Part shown: positions 43,941-51,159 of the stretch, one piece after another
Numbering within the stretch: the stretch's first letter is position 1
How the letters are laid out: every line of letters begins with the position of its first letter
Assembly: GCA_025449735.1 (NCBI GenBank)
Contig: JANWIV010000002.1
Coordinates: 1-64,000, forward strand
Length of the DNA stretch: 64,000 nucleotides
Source of the DNA: Candidatus Microgenomates bacterium
Lineage (GTDB): Bacteria; Patescibacteriota; Microgenomatia; UBA1406; HO2-37-13b
Reading direction: 5' to 3'
Notes under the pieces: generated by a model
What the model saw: the letters and a program-made list of their open reading frames with translations, nothing else
Told to the model about the DNA's origin: nothing
Database searches by the model: none
Made by a program: the position numbers and the translations under genes

Positions 43941-44289
43941 ATGGGTGTAATCGTTGAGTATTATTTAGATTCTCGAAGTCAAAATCCTGTAAAAAAATTT
44001 ATCAATTCTCTTCCTGTCAAAACGCGAGTCAAAATTCGACGAATTTTCCTTTTGCTTGAAGAATACGGACTAATTAGTGTTATTCCTCACGTTAAAAAAA
44101 GTTATAGGAACTCAGTTTTGGGAAATTAGACTTCTTGGTAAGGATAGTATTAGAATTCTATACGTTATACCCATTAAAGATAAGTTCTTGGTCCTTCATG
44201 GTTTTAAAAAGAAAACGCAAAAAACTCCAGCTAAGGAACTAAATATTGCACTTATACGATATAAAGATTGGATGTCAAAAAACCATTGA
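43941..44289 (+). pseudogene. HigB/RelE-like toxin, frameshifted
   Basis: Two overlapping frames together make one RelE-superfamily protein of about 115 residues: VEYYLDSRSQNPVKKFINSL and RRIFLLLEEYGL in the first, then GTQFWEIRLLGKDSIRILYV and LVLHGFKKKTQKTPAKE in the second, with the basic catalytic-side residues present. They join at a run of seven A (44094-44100); removing one A restores the frame. As read, translation stops at 44129 with 62 residues and no active site. Assembly or sequencing error, decay, or slippage are all possible. The antitoxin downstream is intact. Confidence 0.85.
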
Positions 44290-44321
44290 CAAACTGATAT
44301 CATATATGATATCATGAAGCT
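44286..44321 (+). promoter_or_regulatory. Antitoxin promoter with 20-base palindromic operator
   Basis: TTGACA (44286-44291), TATCAT (44310-44315), six bases, ATG 44322. TGATATCATATATGATATCA (44295-44314) is a perfect 20-base palindrome that fills the spacer and overlaps the -10, as expected for repression by the HTH antitoxin. Confidence 0.85.
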
Positions 44322-44609
44322 ATGAAAAACAAACAAACCTATACATTTAAAGAGGACTTAGCAGTAAGTCTCAAAAATCCTCAATTCAAAAAAGCTTGGG
44401 AGGAGTCAGAAGCTGAATATCTATTGGCAAAAAAAATGATTGAGATGAGAATGCGTAAAAAGTTATCACAGCGAGATCTTGCATTGAAGGTAAAAACGTC
44501 CCAAGCACAAATCGCTCGCATTGAATCAATGAATGGAAATCCTTCACTCAATACGTTGAATCGAATTGCGAAAGCGCTAGATACCAAACTGACTCTTCAT
44601 TTTAAATAA
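44322..44609 (+). CDS. HigA-like XRE-family antitoxin
   Basis: 95 residues. The helix-turn-helix lies at about 44-95: KKLSQRDLALKVKTSQAQIARIESMNGNPSLNTLNRIAKAL, standard XRE/HigA. The N-terminal helix (KEDLAVSLKNPQFKKAWEESEAEYLL) is the usual toxin-binding arm. It follows the toxin (toxin-first order typical of HigBA) but also has its own promoter and palindromic operator, so the antitoxin can be made alone. Confidence 0.92.
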   Translation: MKNKQTYTFKEDLAVSLKNPQFKKAWEESEAEYLLAKKMIEMRMRKKLSQRDLALKVKTSQAQIARIESMNGNPSLNTLNRIAKALDTKLTLHFK

Positions 44610-44719
44610 CCCGATTCAACCAATTCCAACTAATTCAACCAACTCCATTTGAGCCAACTATTGATCTGAAGACCAATTATAACCAATTCAACCAATTCAA
44701 CTAACTTTGACTCTTCATT
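44590..44719. repeat. AACCAATTC-type repeats between direct copies of TGACTCTTCATT
   Basis: TGACTCTTCATT occurs at 44590-44601 (end of the antitoxin gene) and at 44708-44719. Between them are degenerate repeats of ATTCAACCA / AATTCAACC. A single similar stretch is at 43856-43872. Confidence 0.8.
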
Positions 44720-44749
44720 ATATCCTCCCCTCCCCACCTCGAAATTTGG

Positions 44750-44761
44750 TAGAATAGGGTG
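44750..44761 (+). promoter_or_regulatory. Leaderless promoter of the MazG-RadC operon
   Basis: TTTGGTAGAAT (-10 TAGAAT 44750-44755), six bases, ATG 44762 of a tiny ORF; about 63 bases before the MazG-like start. Confidence 0.55.
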
Positions 44762-44809
44762 ATGAAAAGCTATTATCGCATAATGCTCGGTCAATTTATA
44801 CCGTTGTAA
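44762..44809 (+). CDS. Possible leaderless 15-residue upstream ORF
   Basis: ATG six bases after the -10; reads M-K-S-Y-Y-R and ends in TAA 15 bases before the MazG-like ATG. Shares promoter and first codons with the ORF at 41970. Candidate leader peptide. Confidence 0.35.
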   Translation: MKSYYRIMLGQFIPL

Positions 44810-44824
44810 TTAGGAAACCAAACT

Positions 44825-45178
44825 ATGCCTAAATCAGAGCTACAAGAACTTACTGCAGAAATTATAAAGTTTAGAGATGCTCGAAGGTGGAAACAATTCC
44901 ATAATCCTAAAGACTGCGCCCTTTCATTGGTACTTGAAGCGACAGAAGTAATGGAGCACTTTCAGTGGAAGAATTCTAAAGAAATGGCAAAGCACTCTAG
45001 AGAGAATAAGGATGAAATTGCTGACGAACTCGCGGATGTTTTGTACTGGGTACTTCTAATCAGTCATGACTTGGGTATAGATATTTACGATGCAGCAAAA
45101 GCGAAGAATAAAAAGAACAACATGAAATATCCGGTGAAAAAAGCATTAGGCAAGCACACGAAATATGCAAAATTATGA
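44825..45178 (+). CDS. MazG-like nucleotide pyrophosphohydrolase
   Basis: 117 residues, single-domain all-alpha NTP pyrophosphatase of the RS21-C6/dCTPase type. EATEVMEHFQW (about 40-50) and DEIADELADVLYW (about 65-77) give the ExxE...ExxD metal site; AKAKNKKNNMKYPVKKALGKHTKY is the usual C-terminal signature. Would hydrolyse (deoxy)nucleoside triphosphates to monophosphate and pyrophosphate. AGGA about 12 bases upstream. Stop overlaps the radC start by four bases: first gene of a 4-5 gene operon. Confidence 0.9.
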   Translation: MPKSELQELTAEIIKFRDARRWKQFHNPKDCALSLVLEATEVMEHFQWKNSKEMAKHSRENKDEIADELADVLYWVLLISHDLGIDIYDAAKAKNKKNNMKYPVKKALGKHTKYAKL

Positions 45179-45873
45179 AGTCAACGAGTAAAACAACAAC
45201 TAAACACAAAGGGACTGGGCATAGAAAGAGATTGCGGGAGCGTTTTTTGCAGGCAGGTTTGGTTGGGTTCCACGATTATGAAATTATTGAGTTGCTTTTA
45301 ACACTCGGCACACCACAGAGAGATTGTAAACGAGTAGCGAAAGATGCTATTGTTGAATTCCATGGTTTGCGCGGAGTTCTAGAAGCTACGATTGAGGAAT
45401 TACAAAGAATAAAAGGGATTGGTCCTTCTAATGCTTTTGGTGTAAAACTTTTTCAGGCAATATCAGAACGTATTGCTAAGGAGCAGCTTCCTGATAAGTT
45501 AGACCTCAGATCGTCAAAAACGGTTGTAGATTATTTACAAAAGTGGATTGGCCTGGAGAGGAAAGAGCACTTTGTAGCACTATATCTTGATTCACAGAAT
45601 CACTTGATTGCAAATAAAGTTATTTCTATTGGAATACTAAATGCTGCCCTTGTGCATCCCCGCGAAGTCTTTGAGCCCGCTGTTTCATTGCATTCCTCAA
45701 GTATTATAGTTGCTCATAATCATCCTTCAGGAAGTGTTGAACCTTCAAACGAGGACCGCGAGATAACAAAAAAGTTAGTAGAGACTGGGAGAATTATGGA
45801 AATCATGATCAAGGATCATATAATTGTGTCAAGTTCCTCACAATTCAGTTTTCATCAACAGTTATTGATTTAG
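45175..45873 (+). CDS. radC: RadC-family JAB-domain protein
   Basis: 232 residues. Residues about 10-105: helical domain with helix-hairpin-helix (RIKGIGPSNAFGVKL). Residues about 115-232: JAMM/JAB domain with HNHPSGSVEPSNED (about 180-193), the HxH...D zinc site intact. RadC relatives are common in mobile and defence regions; a direct role in DNA repair is doubtful. Coupled upstream to MazG (ATGA overlap) and seven bases before the nuclease-helicase gene. Confidence 0.93.
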   Translation: MKSTSKTTTKHKGTGHRKRLRERFLQAGLVGFHDYEIIELLLTLGTPQRDCKRVAKDAIVEFHGLRGVLEATIEELQRIKGIGPSNAFGVKLFQAISERIAKEQLPDKLDLRSSKTVVDYLQKWIGLERKEHFVALYLDSQNHLIANKVISIGILNAALVHPREVFEPAVSLHSSSIIVAHNHPSGSVEPSNEDREITKKLVETGRIMEIMIKDHIIVSSSSQFSFHQQLLI

Positions 45874-45880
45874 AGATAAT

Positions 45881-47740
45881 ATGATTGTTTATTCAGCGAC
45901 AAAATCAGCTTTCCAAAACGATATTATGACCAACAATATTGGTCAGATTATACTTAACAAATACCACGATACGACAGGTAAGAATACAGGAGTTTACGAG
46001 GTAAATTCTTGGTCAAATTCACTTCAGTTTATGGACAGAGTTTTAAATGATGATGTTATTCCAGCAGATGCAGGAATTTCTATTGAATACCACATTCCGC
46101 GATCGTCAAAGAGAATTGATTTTATTATTACAGGCCTGAATCACGACAACAAAGAATCTGTAGTAATCATTGAGCTTAAACAGTGGATGAAAGCACAACT
46201 AACAGAGAAAGATGCAGTAGTAATCACACGCTTTAAACATGGTGAAAAGGAGACTCCCCACCCTTCATATCAAGCGTGGTCATACAAGAGACTATTGGAA
46301 GATTATAACCAAACTGTCGAAGAAGAACAAATAAAGCTTTTACCTTGTGCATATCTTCATAATTACGAGATGGACAATGTCATTGCGAATGAATTTTATA
46401 AGGAATACATTGATCAAGCACCTCTATTTCTAAGAGACGATGCTCTGAAATTGCGGGAGTTTATCAAGACTCATATTAGGTATGGAGATAAGAGCAAAAT
46501 ATTATATAGAATAGACCACGGGAAAATTCGACCCTCAAAGAATTTGGCTGACCAGCTGAGCTCTATGCTTGCAGGGAATGACGAGTTTGTAATGATAGAC
46601 GATCAAAAAATAGTTTTTGAGACTGCTCTAAAATTGGCAAGTGAGTCATCCGAAACAAATAAAAACGTTCTTATCGTTCAAGGGGGCCCAGGAACTGGCA
46701 AAACCGTCGTTGCAATTAACTTACTAGTAGAACTTACAAATATGCAACTTGTTGCACAGTATGTCACTCGCAATTCTGCACCAAGGGAAGTGTATGAAGT
46801 AAAGCTTACTGAATCATTCAAAAAATCACATATCTCAAATATGTTCAGCGGGTCAGGCGCATTTCATAAATTGGATTCAAACATTTACGATGCATTGATT
46901 GTAGACGAGGCACATCGCCTGAATGCAAAATCGGGAATATTTTCACACTTAGGTGAGAATCAAATAAAGGAAATAATCAATTCATCAAAATTTAGCATCT
47001 TTTTTATAGATGAAGATCAAAAAGTGACTTTGAAGGATATAGGGGATAAGGAAGAGATAAGAAAATATGCAAAAAAATTAGGCGCGACGGTTTTCGAATT
47101 GGAATTAGAATCTCAGTTTAGGTGTAATGGTTCGGACGGATATCTTGCCTGGCTTGATAACACCCTACAGATTCACGAAACAGCGAACACTTTTTTTGAA
47201 GATAACGATTATGACTTCAAAATTTTCGATGACCCTAAAAAACTTCACGATGTGATTATAGGGAAGAATACAGTTAAAAACAAAGCACGAATGGTAGCGG
47301 GTTACTGCTGGAAATGGGTAAGTAAAAAAAATCCAAATTTGAAGGATATACAAATTGGAAACTATAAAGCGACATGGAACCTTGATAAAGATGGACAAGC
47401 ATGGATTATACAGCCAAATTCTGTTACAGAAGTCGGATGTATTCATACGTCTCAGGGTCTAGAGGTTGATTATATCGGCGTTATTGTCGGATCTGATCTT
47501 TTAGTCAGAGATGGCAAGGTATTTACTGTCCCGGAAGAGAGGGCAAGCACTGACAAGTCAATTCATGGTTGGAAAAAAATGGCGGAAGTAGATCCAGAGG
47601 GAACCAAGAAAAGATTAGATGCGATAATTAAGAACACGTACAGAGCTCTTATGACTCGAGGCACAAAAGGCTGTTACGTCTATTTTATCGACAAAGAAAT
47701 AGAGAAATACTTTAGAAGTCAATTAGCTAAATCGACCTAA
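45881..47740 (+). CDS. PD-(D/E)XK-like nuclease domain fused to DUF2075 helicase
   Basis: 619 residues. Residues about 60-130 look like a PD-(D/E)XK fold: KRIDFII (Asp near 78) then VVIIELKQW (ExK near 97-99). Residues about 260-619 form an SF1-like DUF2075 P-loop ATPase with GGPGTGKT (about 268-275), LIVDEAHR (about 339-346), a FRCNGSDGYLAWLD segment and HTSQGLEVDYIGV. Predicted DNA or RNA translocase with nuclease activity; similar pairings occur in defence proteins. Neighbours on both sides are closely spaced. Confidence 0.85.
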   Translation: MIVYSATKSAFQNDIMTNNIGQIILNKYHDTTGKNTGVYEVNSWSNSLQFMDRVLNDDVIPADAGISIEYHIPRSSKRIDFIITGLNHDNKESVVIIELKQWMKAQLTEKDAVVITRFKHGEKETPHPSYQAWSYKRLLEDYNQTVEEEQIKLLPCAYLHNYEMDNVIANEFYKEYIDQAPLFLRDDALKLREFIKTHIRYGDKSKILYRIDHGKIRPSKNLADQLSSMLAGNDEFVMIDDQKIVFETALKLASESSETNKNVLIVQGGPGTGKTVVAINLLVELTNMQLVAQYVTRNSAPREVYEVKLTESFKKSHISNMFSGSGAFHKLDSNIYDALIVDEAHRLNAKSGIFSHLGENQIKEIINSSKFSIFFIDEDQKVTLKDIGDKEEIRKYAKKLGATVFELELESQFRCNGSDGYLAWLDNTLQIHETANTFFEDNDYDFKIFDDPKKLHDVIIGKNTVKNKARMVAGYCWKWVSKKNPNLKDIQIGNYKATWNLDKDGQAWIIQPNSVTEVGCIHTSQGLEVDYIGVIVGSDLLVRDGKVFTVPEERASTDKSIHGWKKMAEVDPEGTKKRLDAIIKNTYRALMTRGTKGCYVYFIDKEIEKYFRSQLAKST

Positions 47741-47749
47741 AATCAACCT

Positions 47750-48403
47750 ATGAAATTAGATTATTCCATAGCAGAATTTTTCTTCATTATTATACCTGGT
47801 TTGTGGTTCATACTACTTTTGGAATATTTGTTTAACGTATCTGATTTGCTTCAAATTAAACTTCCAAAAAATGACATTTTACTCATGTTAATTTTATTAA
47901 CGCTTAGTATGATTATCGGATTCCTACTTCATGCTGTAACGAAAATAGTTAAGAGTAGGTTTATAGAGGATAAAGTCTTTGCAGAATTAAAAGAAAAAGA
48001 TTCAAAAAACGTTGAAATTGCGAAGGAAATATTTGAGGAAGCTAAAATTTTTAATAAAGGGGTCCAACTTGATGTCAATGAGTTGAAGAGATTTTTTTTC
48101 CTACTAAACAACTATGTTTGGGCTAAAGATCTTCAATTTCCCTCTTTCGTATTTGCCCAGCGGTTAGTTTTTTGGGGAAATATTTTTGTTGCAACTTTTG
48201 TAGCTTCCTTTATGATAATTTTTTCCTATCTTTGTGAATTATGTCGAAACAAAGCCTCGATTCATGGTGATAATTTTTTTGCTTCATTTTTTTTATTAGC
48301 GATCGCAAGCTTATCTTTTGTCATGTTTAGAAAACATGTTTATAGTTTGTACTCAACAATACTTTCTACCTTTGTAGCAATTAGAAAATTAGATAAGAAT
48401 TAG
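47750..48403 (+). CDS. Membrane protein with central helical domain
   Basis: 217 residues. Two membrane helices at the N-terminus (about 8-28, 42-65), a charged soluble segment of about 75 residues (KDSKNVEIAKEIFEEAKIF...), then two more helices (about 145-170, 180-195). No family recognised. Nine bases after the helicase gene, so almost certainly co-expressed; a membrane effector is a possible role, by analogy only. Confidence 0.75.
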   Translation: MKLDYSIAEFFFIIIPGLWFILLLEYLFNVSDLLQIKLPKNDILLMLILLTLSMIIGFLLHAVTKIVKSRFIEDKVFAELKEKDSKNVEIAKEIFEEAKIFNKGVQLDVNELKRFFFLLNNYVWAKDLQFPSFVFAQRLVFWGNIFVATFVASFMIIFSYLCELCRNKASIHGDNFFASFFLLAIASLSFVMFRKHVYSLYSTILSTFVAIRKLDKN

Positions 48404-48463
48404 TAGAGAACTCTCGTTTTTTTAAGTAAAGAGGTTAAGTAAATATTCTTATAAAGAGTAATT

Positions 48464-49249
48464 ATGGAAAGCAATGTGGCATTGATTACACGAATTAAGG
48501 CAAATGACAATAAAGAAATTTATCGATTTAAAGAATGGTTAAATGTTTTTATACGAAACAACACTATCAAAGAAATTTATATCCTGTGCGATGAGGTTGA
48601 AAAATATAAGTCAATTTTAAACAACAAAAAAGTGGCATATTTACTTTCTGATAGTCCAACTTCACCGACTGCTGCAAATCAAGCCATTGATGAAATATCA
48701 AAGTCAATCGACTTTTTTATTATTGCTTCTAAAGAAATTTATATAGAAAATCAGAGTATTAATGATTTAATTTCAGAATTAGAAAAAAACAGCAACTTAC
48801 TAGTCGCTGGATATAAATTCAAGCTAGATGATTTCGAACTAAATAATGAACTTGAGAATTATTATAGTGATGAAAAATCAATTGCCTATAAAGTTCCATG
48901 GAATACCTTTGCGATTTGGAATAGGAATTTGTTTAATCGATTTGTAAAAGAATTTGATAGGATTACCGATAATATGGAAAATAATAAACTAATAGTTTGG
49001 ATTGATAGCGAAGCCCAAAAAGTAGATCGAAGAGGAATGGAAGATGGTTTGGCGATTGCCAAATCAGTATCAAAAAATATCAAAGTAAAATATAGATTGA
49101 TGAGAAAAACGCTTAACTGGAACATTAGCAAAAAACATGACAAAGTAAAACAGCATAGGGAAAAACTTGCAAGAAAAGACAAAGTACTTAGGTATTTTAT
49201 GAAAAAGAAGGGTTATGATGTAGAAGCGCTTAGGAAATCGTCAATGTAA
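48464..49249 (+). CDS. Hypothetical protein, possibly a divergent GT-A glycosyltransferase
   Basis: 261 residues, soluble. The order of features recalls GT2-like folds: a nucleotide-binding-like strand, SPTSPTAANQAIDEI, KVPWNTFAIWNRNLFNRFVKEFD and GMEDGLAIAKSV, in the places of acceptor and ED motifs; but no clear DxD is seen, so the call is weak. A Lys/Arg-rich C-terminus follows. Sixty bases after the membrane protein; may be the last gene of the operon or an independent gene. Confidence 0.6.
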   Translation: MESNVALITRIKANDNKEIYRFKEWLNVFIRNNTIKEIYILCDEVEKYKSILNNKKVAYLLSDSPTSPTAANQAIDEISKSIDFFIIASKEIYIENQSINDLISELEKNSNLLVAGYKFKLDDFELNNELENYYSDEKSIAYKVPWNTFAIWNRNLFNRFVKEFDRITDNMENNKLIVWIDSEAQKVDRRGMEDGLAIAKSVSKNIKVKYRLMRKTLNWNISKKHDKVKQHREKLARKDKVLRYFMKKKGYDVEALRKSSM

Positions 49250-49287
49250 TGTGTCTAGTCTTCTTTTTTATGAGACGTTGGGGTTTA

Positions 49288-49304
49288 TTGGTAAAATTTA
49301 CCAA
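49288..49304. repeat. 17-base palindrome upstream of a membrane-protein gene
   Basis: TTGGTAAAATTTACCAA has perfect 8-base arms around one A. About 27 bases downstream lies TGCTATACT (extended -10, 49329-49337). Candidate operator. Confidence 0.6.
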
Positions 49305-49424
49305 CAGCAAAATTCGGTGAGTCGCACCTATGCTATACTATGATTGATAAATATTGTTGAATAGTTAAACCATTTCAGTTTTTAGGACTTTTTTATCCTA
49401 AATTGGCAAAATATATATAATAAA

Positions 49425-49826
49425 ATGGATGCATTCTGTGCATGTTTATCTGACTCAACGTGTTTTAATAATTATGCTGTAGGAATAGGAGCATTGTTAG
49501 CAGGAGGCGCAGGACTCAGAATTTTGCTGGATTGGTCATCTAATAAAATAGAGATTAATAGACGAAATAAATTAAGAGAGGAACTAAGAGTAAGATATCC
49601 AGTGAGTAAACACGGACAAACATTTCAATTAATTGAAACTGATTTTCCTCTCGGTTGGGTTTACTTACACGATAAAAAATTAAATAAGAAACACCACGTT
49701 GCTTCGATGTTGACATTAATAAAACTTGGTTATAATAGAAACCAGGTAAAAAAACTATCTCAAAAAGATTTTGACTTGATTGATGAAAGAGAAGAATTTT
49801 TAACAGACGGTGAAAGGTACAGCTAA
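49425..49826 (+). CDS. Small membrane-anchored protein
   Basis: 133 residues. A Cys-containing N-terminus (CACLSDSTC), one membrane helix (about 18-36), then a basic soluble domain (RRNKLREELRVRYP...) with a helix-rich C-terminus. No family recognised. TATAAT lies three bases before the ATG (49416-49421), close for a leaderless start; an upstream promoter at 49332 would give a leader containing a TTTAGGA/TCCTAAA hairpin (49381-49402). Confidence 0.65.
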   Translation: MDAFCACLSDSTCFNNYAVGIGALLAGGAGLRILLDWSSNKIEINRRNKLREELRVRYPVSKHGQTFQLIETDFPLGWVYLHDKKLNKKHHVASMLTLIKLGYNRNQVKKLSQKDFDLIDEREEFLTDGERYS

Positions 49827-49858
49827 TAATTATAACTTGTTTATCATCAACCTTTTAT

Positions 49859-50008
49859 TTATGGACAAATACCTACGCAAACACCTGTAAATTTAATTAA
49901 CAAACCTATTACTAAAATTAGTATAAGTATACGAATAAAGGCTTTATTACTCATTTTTTCTAACATTTTGACAAACTTACCCAAAAGGGTTATGCTTTTG
50001 TTATTCAT
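49859..50008 (-). CDS. Possible 49-residue membrane protein
   Basis: Basic N-terminus, one membrane helix (FIRILILILVIGLLIKF), Cys-Val-Gly-Ile-Cys near the end. ATG at 50008, stop at 49859. Reads like a real small membrane protein, but no convincing promoter or Shine-Dalgarno is seen. Confidence 0.35.
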   Translation of the reverse strand: MNNKSITLLGKFVKMLEKMSNKAFIRILILILVIGLLIKFTGVCVGICP

Positions 50009-50024
50009 AATCTAATCTGAAATT

Positions 50025-50050
50025 AAGTCGTCCAGTCAAGCGACTTTTTT
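50025..50050 (+). terminator. Intrinsic terminator
   Basis: AAGTCG (50025-50030), 10-base loop, CGACTT (50041-50046), then Ts to 50050. Lies about 200 bases after the plus-strand gene 49425-49826. Confidence 0.6.
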
Positions 50051-50118
50051 ATTGGTTAACACATCTAGATTGTTCTATATAAAATTACTTATAGGCAACT
50101 CTTTTTTTTTATACAAAA

Positions 50119-50174
50119 AAAACCCCTCAAGACTGTGGACTATAAACGTCCTCATTCTCTTGGGGTCGGTTTTT
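50119..50174. ncRNA. Structured element: terminator or small RNA
   Basis: CCCCTCAAGA (50123-50132) pairs with TCTTGGGGtcGG (50158-50169) and a nested GGAC/GTCC hairpin (50137-50151) sits in the loop; A-tract before and T-tract after extend the stem. Works as a terminator on either strand or as the end of a small RNA. The 49827-50535 interval has no intact gene apart from the tentative 49859-50008 ORF. Confidence 0.5.
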
Positions 50175-50255
50175 CCGTTTCCCTAAGTGACTAAGTAAAT
50201 GATATATGATTTGAGAGTGTTTTACAAGCTCTTACTTGTCGTCAAGATGCATAAG

Positions 50256-50317
50256 GTGCAACCCGGAATTGATTCTTACCTGAATAGTAGGAGATTGATT
50301 TGATTTACAACTCCAGT
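50256..50317. repeat. Dispersed AACCCGGAATTGATT element, copy 1
   Basis: AACCCGGAATTGATT (50260-50274) followed by CTTACCTGAATAGTAGGAG and TTGATTTGATTTACAAC. Closest to the copy at 53841-53899. Confidence 0.75.
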
Positions 50318-50319
50318 CC

Positions 50320-50470
50320 TACCCAATCTCAAACACCTTCTTTTTCTCCTTATGTCCTGAGAGCAGGGTAATATTGCTTTTTTTGACTTGGAAATATTTG
50401 GCTAATGCTTCTATCACCGCATAATTTGCCCTGCCTTCTAGGGGCGGTTCGCTCACATAGATATTTACAA
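50320..50470 (-). pseudogene. DUF167 gene fragment
   Basis: Minus-strand reading NIYVSEPPLEGRANYAV...ALAKYFQV...SNITLLSGHKEKKKVFEI matches residues about 26-72 of the intact DUF167 gene at 50922-51140. The N-terminal 25 residues and start are missing. Product of a local duplication. Confidence 0.85.
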
Positions 50471-50521
50471 CCTCGGGGGAAGGGGTAATTTATAATTTAA
50501 AGTTCAAAATTGAGAATTTGG

Positions 50522-50535
50522 TATAATAGGTTGAT
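50522..50535 (+). promoter_or_regulatory. Extended -10 promoter
   Basis: TTTGGTATAAT (TATAAT 50522-50527), eight bases, ATG 50536. The preceding block 50466-50517 is duplicated at 50826-50885. Confidence 0.6.
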
Positions 50536-50823
50536 ATGACAGAGCAAGAGGGAGGTTATGATGCTGTCGACGAAATGTATCGTTTGACGCCAGTTCAATG
50601 GGCTCAAGAAACAAGAGATTGGGGAGAATTTATGAAAGCTCTTGTTATAATGGCTCGAGAAAAAAAATTTGAAGATAGAGAAGTTCAAGCAGAAAACCTA
50701 TTTGAAGCCTCTGGTGATAGCGATAATCTAAAATTCGCCGCTGGTATTTGGGGTTTACCTGACGATGTATTAGATAATGTGATTGCGTCTTTTGATATTC
50801 TCACTTCAGATACTGTTGAATAA
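50536..50823 (+). CDS. Hypothetical acidic protein
   Basis: 95 residues, acidic, no membrane segment. Probably helical; contains WAQETRDWGEFMKALVIMAREKKFED and a C-terminal GLPDDVLDNVIASFD. No family recognised. Starts eight bases after an extended -10 promoter. It sits between two copies of a duplicated segment that carries DUF167 sequence. Confidence 0.6.
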   Translation: MTEQEGGYDAVDEMYRLTPVQWAQETRDWGEFMKALVIMAREKKFEDREVQAENLFEASGDSDNLKFAAGIWGLPDDVLDNVIASFDILTSDTVE

Positions 50824-50887
50824 CTAATGTTTATAACCTCAGGGGAATTGGAAATTTATAATGTAAAGTTCAAAATTGAGAATATCA

Positions 50888-50920
50888 GTCAAAACCTGGA
50901 ATTATTTACAACCCCGGTGG
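50888..50920. repeat. Dispersed AAAACCTGGAATT element, copy 2
   Basis: GTCAAAACCTGGAATTATTTACAACCCCGG next to the 3' end of the intact DUF167 gene. Confidence 0.65.
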
Positions 50921-50921
50921 A

Positions 50922-51140
50922 TTATTCGATTTCGAACACTTTCTTTTTGGCTTTGTGTCCTGAGAGCAGGGCAATATTGCTTTTATTGACTTGGAAATAT
51001 TTGGCTAGTGCTTTGATTACCGCCTCATTCGCTTTGCCTTCTAGGGGCGGTTCGCTCACATAGACATGAAGATCATCAAGCAAATCTTTTTCAATTCTGG
51101 GCTGCCTTGAATTAGGATGAGCAATGACAGTAATTCTCAC
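50922..51140 (-). CDS. DUF167 (YggU-like) family protein
   Basis: 72 residues, small alpha/beta domain. VIAHPNSRQP at the N-terminus and VYVSEPPLEGKANEAVIKALAKYFQV...NIALLSGHKAKKKVFEI are the family signature. Function unknown in all bacteria. GTG start (51140), with TATAAT about nine bases upstream. A truncated second copy is at 50320-50470. Confidence 0.92.
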   Translation of the reverse strand: MRITVIAHPNSRQPRIEKDLLDDLHVYVSEPPLEGKANEAVIKALAKYFQVNKSNIALLSGHKAKKKVFEIE

Positions 51141-51159
51141 AATGGATTAATTATAGCTT

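Noticed and set aside
44091-44129. Programmed -1 frameshift on A AAA AAG in the toxin gene
   Set aside because: Shifting -1 at this run leads to an immediate TAG; only +1 or loss of one A restores the reading frame.
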